The position numbers were made by a program, and so were the translations under genes. The notes under the pieces are model-generated. The model worked only from the letters and a program-made list of their open reading frames with translations, did not search any database and was not told the origin of the DNA. DNA of 64,000 nt from JAOSJT01 sp035362335 (GTDB lineage: Bacteria > Bacteroidota > Ignavibacteria > SZUA-365). The stretch's first letter is position 1. Each line of letters opens with the position of its first letter. Positions 61,007 to 64,000 of this stretch are shown here, in pieces. The DNA lies in the NCBI GenBank assembly GCA_035362335.1, contig DAOSDL010000008.1, forward strand, positions 62,001 through 126,000, given 5' to 3'.

Positions 61007-62938
61007 ATGACGAACGAGCCGAACCCCAACGAGAACCCCGAGATTCAACCCGAGGCCCCCATCGAGCAACCCGAGCAGACGATGGACAGCCCGGTCGATA
61101 CCACGGCTCCAGAGACTCAGGATTCTCCCTCCGCGCCTGCCGAAGAACCCGCACCTGTGAGCGAAACAATGCCCACACCGGAACCGGAGGCCACAGCGGA
61201 ACCGTCCGCCGTCGTCATGGAAGAAGTCCCGGCATCCACTGAAAGCATCGAAGCGCCGGTCGCCGAAGCTGCGGTCGAACCCCCCGCCGACGCGACGCCG
61301 GTGGAAGCGGTCGCTGTTGAAGCCCCCGCCGCCGAAGCTGCCCCAGCTGCCGAAGCTGCCCCAGCTGCCGAAGCTGCCCCAGCTGCCGAAGCTGCCCCAG
61401 CTACCGAAGCTGCTCCAGCTACCGAAGCTGCTCCAGCTACCGAAGCTGCTCCAGCTACCGAAGGCGAAGAAGGACAGAAAAAATCCCGCAACAAGAAGAA
61501 TAAGATGTCCGACGAGGAAGCGCAGCCGATCTGGGACGAACTGAGCGCGGCCTTCCAGTCACTGGAACTCCTCCCCATGACCGTGCTGCGCAGCATCCCT
61601 GGCGGTGCGATTGTGGATTACAAAGGCCTCGAAGGCTTCGTGCCGCGTTCGCAGTTCAGCCGCACCGGTCGCACCGACCCGAGCGAGGTCGAGGCCTTGG
61701 TGGGTCAGACCGTGGAAATGGTCGTGATCGAGTTGGGCGAATTCGCGAAGCGCAAATTCGTGTGCAGCCGCCGCCGCGCCCTGCGCCGCAAGCGCATGCT
61801 CGAACTGGAAAAAAATTCCATCGTCGAAGGCGTGGTCACCTCCATCACGAATTACGGCGCCTTTGTGGACCTCGACGGCACCGACGGCCTGATCCATATC
61901 ACCCGTCTGAGCAAGCGCCGTGTCGCCACGCCGCATGAAGTGCTGAAAGTGGGCGAAACCGTGAAGGTGCGCATCGTAGGCATCGACATGAAGGAAGAGC
62001 GCATCGCTCTGAGCATGAAGGAATTCACCGAGAGCCCCTGGGCTCAGGTCGAAGGCAAATATCCGGTCGGCACAACGGTCAAGGGCAAGGTGGTCAACCT
62101 CACCGATTTCGGCGCCTATGTCGAACTCGAGTCCGGCGTCACCGGCATGGTGCATATCTCCGACCTCTCCTGGACCAAGCGCGTGCAAACGCCCTCCGAA
62201 GTGGTGAATGTGGGCGATGTGATTGAAGTGCAGGTGATGGACGTCCGCACCAAGGACCGCCGCATCAGTCTGAGTCTCCGCGCCACGCAGCCCGATCCTT
62301 GGCCGCGCCTGGCCAATGTGTTCCCGCAGGACACCGAAGCCAACGGCACCGTGAAAATGATCATGGAATCCGGCGCCATTGTGGCGATGGATTTCGATAT
62401 CGACTGCTTTGTGCCGCGTGGCAAAATGGGCGGTCGCAAGCGCCGCGGCGCCCCGACGCAGCAGGTCGCCACAGTGAATGTCGGCGACAGCGTGCGTGTG
62501 AAAATCCTCGAAATGAATCCCGAGCGTCACAGCATGATCGGCGCGATCATGCGCGACGATTCGGACGATCGTCCGCCGCGCCGTGAGCGTGGTGGTGACG
62601 AGGACTTCACCATGCCGCATAGCTCGCCGTCGGACAACGCCTTCCGTCTTGGCGACATCGAAGGTCTGCAAAAACTGCTCAACGCCACCGCAGCCGCCGA
62701 GCCCGCTCCCGCACCGGTCGTGGAAGCGCCTGCTGTAGTGGAAGCGCCCGCAGTAACCGAACCTGCCGCTGAAGCCGTGGTGGAAGAAGTGGCAGCCGCC
62801 GAGCCCGAAACCGTCGAGCCGGTGGAAGCGGCAGTGGAAGAAAGCGCAGCCGCCGATCCGATTGCCGAAGCTCCGGCGGATGACACGCCAGCGACGGACG
62901 AAGCCGCGCCCACGGACGAGCCGACGCCCGCCGTCTGA
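61007..62938 (+). CDS. rpsA: 30S ribosomal protein S1 (repeat-rich acidic tails)
   Basis: About 643 residues. Four S1 RNA-binding modules occupy roughly residues 180-520, clearest in SIVEGVVTSITNYGAFVDLDG...LIHITRLSKRR and GTTVKGKVVNLTDFGAYVELESG...MVHISDLSWTKRV; the first and last are diverged. Flanking regions are disordered, acidic, Ala/Pro/Glu-rich, with an N-terminal array of seven EAAPA[A/T] hexapeptides. Known S1 proteins have up to six S1 modules, so this is a shorter core with extended tails. ATG 61007 is preferred; an in-frame GTG at 60995 is an alternative. A strong terminator follows. An S1-like RNA-binding protein distinct from RpsA is a small possibility. Confidence 0.88.
   Translation: MTNEPNPNENPEIQPEAPIEQPEQTMDSPVDTTAPETQDSPSAPAEEPAPVSETMPTPEPEATAEPSAVVMEEVPASTESIEAPVAEAAVEPPADATPVEAVAVEAPAAEAAPAAEAAPAAEAAPAAEAAPATEAAPATEAAPATEAAPATEGEEGQKKSRNKKNKMSDEEAQPIWDELSAAFQSLELLPMTVLRSIPGGAIVDYKGLEGFVPRSQFSRTGRTDPSEVEALVGQTVEMVVIELGEFAKRKFVCSRRRALRRKRMLELEKNSIVEGVVTSITNYGAFVDLDGTDGLIHITRLSKRRVATPHEVLKVGETVKVRIVGIDMKEERIALSMKEFTESPWAQVEGKYPVGTTVKGKVVNLTDFGAYVELESGVTGMVHISDLSWTKRVQTPSEVVNVGDVIEVQVMDVRTKDRRISLSLRATQPDPWPRLANVFPQDTEANGTVKMIMESGAIVAMDFDIDCFVPRGKMGGRKRRGAPTQQVATVNVGDSVRVKILEMNPERHSMIGAIMRDDSDDRPPRRERGGDEDFTMPHSSPSDNAFRLGDIEGLQKLLNATAAAEPAPAPVVEAPAVVEAPAVTEPAAEAVVEEVAAAEPETVEPVEAAVEESAAADPIAEAPADDTPATDEAAPTDEPTPAV
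61334..61459 (+). repeat. 18-bp tandem repeats encoding EAAPA[A/T]
   Basis: Seven in-frame 18-bp units: three read GAAGCTGCCCCAGCTGCC (with minor variation) and four change to the Thr-encoding GCTCCAGCTACC form. They code for the N-terminal low-complexity tail of the S1 protein. In-frame unit length means copy-number change would not break the gene. Confidence 0.9.
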
Positions 62939-62955
62939 CATTCACAACAGAACTG

Positions 62956-62998
62956 AAACGACAACACGAAGGAGCGATCCTTCGTGTTGTCGTTTTTA
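62956..62998 (+). terminator. Strong rho-independent terminator after rpsA
   Basis: A long perfect stem, about 17 bp (arms from ~62957 to 62973 and 62978 to 62994), closes on a GCGA tetraloop (GNRA type). The T run (62993-62997) follows the right arm. It separates the S1 gene from convergent pepF. Confidence 0.92.
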
Positions 62999-63036
62999 TA
63001 CACCCCGCTTCGCGCCGTGCGGCGCTCCTCGCGTGC

Positions 63037-64000
63037 CTACATCAGGGCTTCCACGCGGTCGAGCAAATCGTTCATGAGGTCCGCCGTCGCTGCCACGGGA
63101 TCGGGCGAAGTCATGTCCACTCCCGCATCGCGGAGCAGGTCGATGGAGTAGCGCGAACTGCCGGAGCGCAGGAATTGCAGATAGCGCGGCAAGGCCTCTG
63201 CTTCGCCATCGAGTATGCGCCGTGAGATGGCCGCTGCCGCCGAGAGGCCGGTGGCGTACTGAAACACGTAGAAGCTTCGGTAAAAATGCGGTATGCGCGC
63301 CCAGTTCAATGCGAAGCGCGGATCGATACTGAATGCGGGACCGTAATACCGGGCGTACAATTCGCCCATGGTCTCGCTCATCAGATCCACGGTCAATGCC
63401 CCGCCCTCTTCCGCGTGTCGATGGATGCGCTGCTCGAATTCGGCGAACAGGGCCTGGTTGTACACCGTCCCGCGAATCGTGTCGATGTAATGCAGTAAAA
63501 TGTGCTTCTGCACGTCGCGCTCCGGACGCGAGCCGAGCAGATGCTGCACGAGCAGTAACTCGTTGCAGGTGGATGCCACTTCGGCGCAGAAAATGGTGTA
63601 GCCGCCGTACACGGCGGGTTGATGCTGCCAGGTGTAGAAGGAGTGCATCGCATGACCCATTTCATGGGCGAGCGTGAACACGTCCTTCAGCGTGTCGGTG
63701 TAATTCATCAGCACGAAGGGATGCGCACCGTAGGTCCAGGCGGAGTAGGCGCCCGAGGCCTTGCCCTTGTTCTCGTACACGTCAATCCATCCGCTGTGGA
63801 GGCCGTCGTGCAAATCACGCACGTATTCCGGGCCGAGCGCGCCCAGCGCTTCTTCCACCATGCGCACGGCGTCGGGCCAGGACACATGCAATGACGTTTC
63901 GGGCACCAAGGGAACGTACAAATCCCAGGGGCGCACGCTGTCGAGGCCAAGCACCGAACGACGCAGTTCCATGGCGCGATGCAGCGGATCGAGGTTGTTG
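63037..64000 (-). CDS. pepF: Oligoendopeptidase F (M3B metallopeptidase), N-terminus beyond window
   Basis: The frame runs off the right edge; about 321 C-terminal residues are visible, ending in a TAG at 63037-63039. The zinc motif HEMGH occurs in VFTLAHEMGHAMHSFY, with the family's flanking YTDTLKD, IFCAEVASTCNELLL and YRSFYVFQYATGLSAA. This fits M3B oligoendopeptidase F, which degrades cytosolic peptides; full-length members are ~600 residues, so roughly half is missing. Visible sequence shows no disruption. Confidence 0.93.
   Translation of the reverse strand, partial: NNLDPLHRAMELRRSVLGLDSVRPWDLYVPLVPETSLHVSWPDAVRMVEEALGALGPEYVRDLHDGLHSGWIDVYENKGKASGAYSAWTYGAHPFVLMNYTDTLKDVFTLAHEMGHAMHSFYTWQHQPAVYGGYTIFCAEVASTCNELLLVQHLLGSRPERDVQKHILLHYIDTIRGTVYNQALFAEFEQRIHRHAEEGGALTVDLMSETMGELYARYYGPAFSIDPRFALNWARIPHFYRSFYVFQYATGLSAAAAISRRILDGEAEALPRYLQFLRSGSSRYSIDLLRDAGVDMTSPDPVAATADLMNDLLDRVEALM

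Noticed and set aside
61559..62941. A 460-codon minus-strand frame opposite the S1 gene
   Set aside because: Antisense to conserved S1 domains; reads as His/Asp/Phe-rich nonsense produced by the S1 codons.
1..64000. CRISPR array, restriction-modification, toxin-antitoxin or prophage genes
   Set aside because: Looked for short regularly spaced repeats and for typical domains; none were seen. The only regular repeats are the 98-bp cluster and the 18-bp coding repeats.

Overview
The window reads as a chromosomal segment of a GC-rich member of the Bacteroidota/Chlorobiota (FCB) group, possibly an Ignavibacteria- or Kapabacteria-like lineage. The placement is inference. It rests on a type IX secretion pair (PorU and PorV), several exported proteins with C-terminal T9SS-type sorting domains, an alternative GlmU-like bifunctional protein, a carboxypeptidase-regulatory-domain TonB receptor, and a non-mevalonate isoprenoid gene (dxr). 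Genes are densely packed on both strands, with many 3-12 bp gaps and ATGA or TGATG overlaps. No phage, integrase, rRNA operon or CRISPR array was seen.

Layout. 1-12 kb: secreted or surface proteins (a truncated VWA protein, a BNR-propeller protein, a LamG protein, a jelly-roll/FN3 protein, a CAP lipoprotein) around a PhzF / DUF697-like / FmdB mini-operon and a DinB protein. 12-18 kb: sucD, an IscU/NifU-type scaffold, a membrane protein, and a coupled operon of a TPR protein, an exported conserved protein and MiaE. 18-24 kb: dxr-rseP, a cluster of 98-bp repeats, and a fur-feoA-feoB iron operon behind a 33-bp palindromic operator. 24-30 kb: a DUF2147 protein, a 36-bp perfect palindrome beside a degenerate Y1/RAYT-like transposase gene, a tRNA-dihydrouridine synthase, a Nat-type ABC exporter and a 57-residue membrane protein. 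30-38 kb: der, rsmB, the GlmU-like gene, and a CHASE2 / FecR-like pair. 38-51 kb: an envelope block with a gluzincin/TolB-propeller/barrel protein, an M6-like protein that has lost its zinc site, porV, porU and a Wzx-like flippase. 51-64 kb: methionine sulfoxide reductase, gph, tRNA-Lys and tRNA-Leu, a secreted TPR protein, a five-gene operon combining a thiol-redox pair, cobalamin adenosyltransferase, deoxynucleoside kinase and TonB receptor, then dapD, a ribosomal protein S1 with repeat-rich tails, and a truncated oligoendopeptidase F.

How the parts fit. PorU and PorV are the T9SS attachment machinery, and at least four proteins here look like its clients. The iron operon carries its own regulator with an operator over the promoter. 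The B12 adenosyltransferase and TonB receptor suggest cobalamin uptake and activation.

The most unusual signals are: the Y1-transposase homologue lacking the expected HUH and Tyr residues, beside a perfect palindrome whose core recurs inside its gene; the M6-like pseudoprotease in which HEFGH has become ASFGT; the 98-bp hairpin repeats; the CHASE2 protein without a recognisable output domain; and the fur operator overlapping the start codon.
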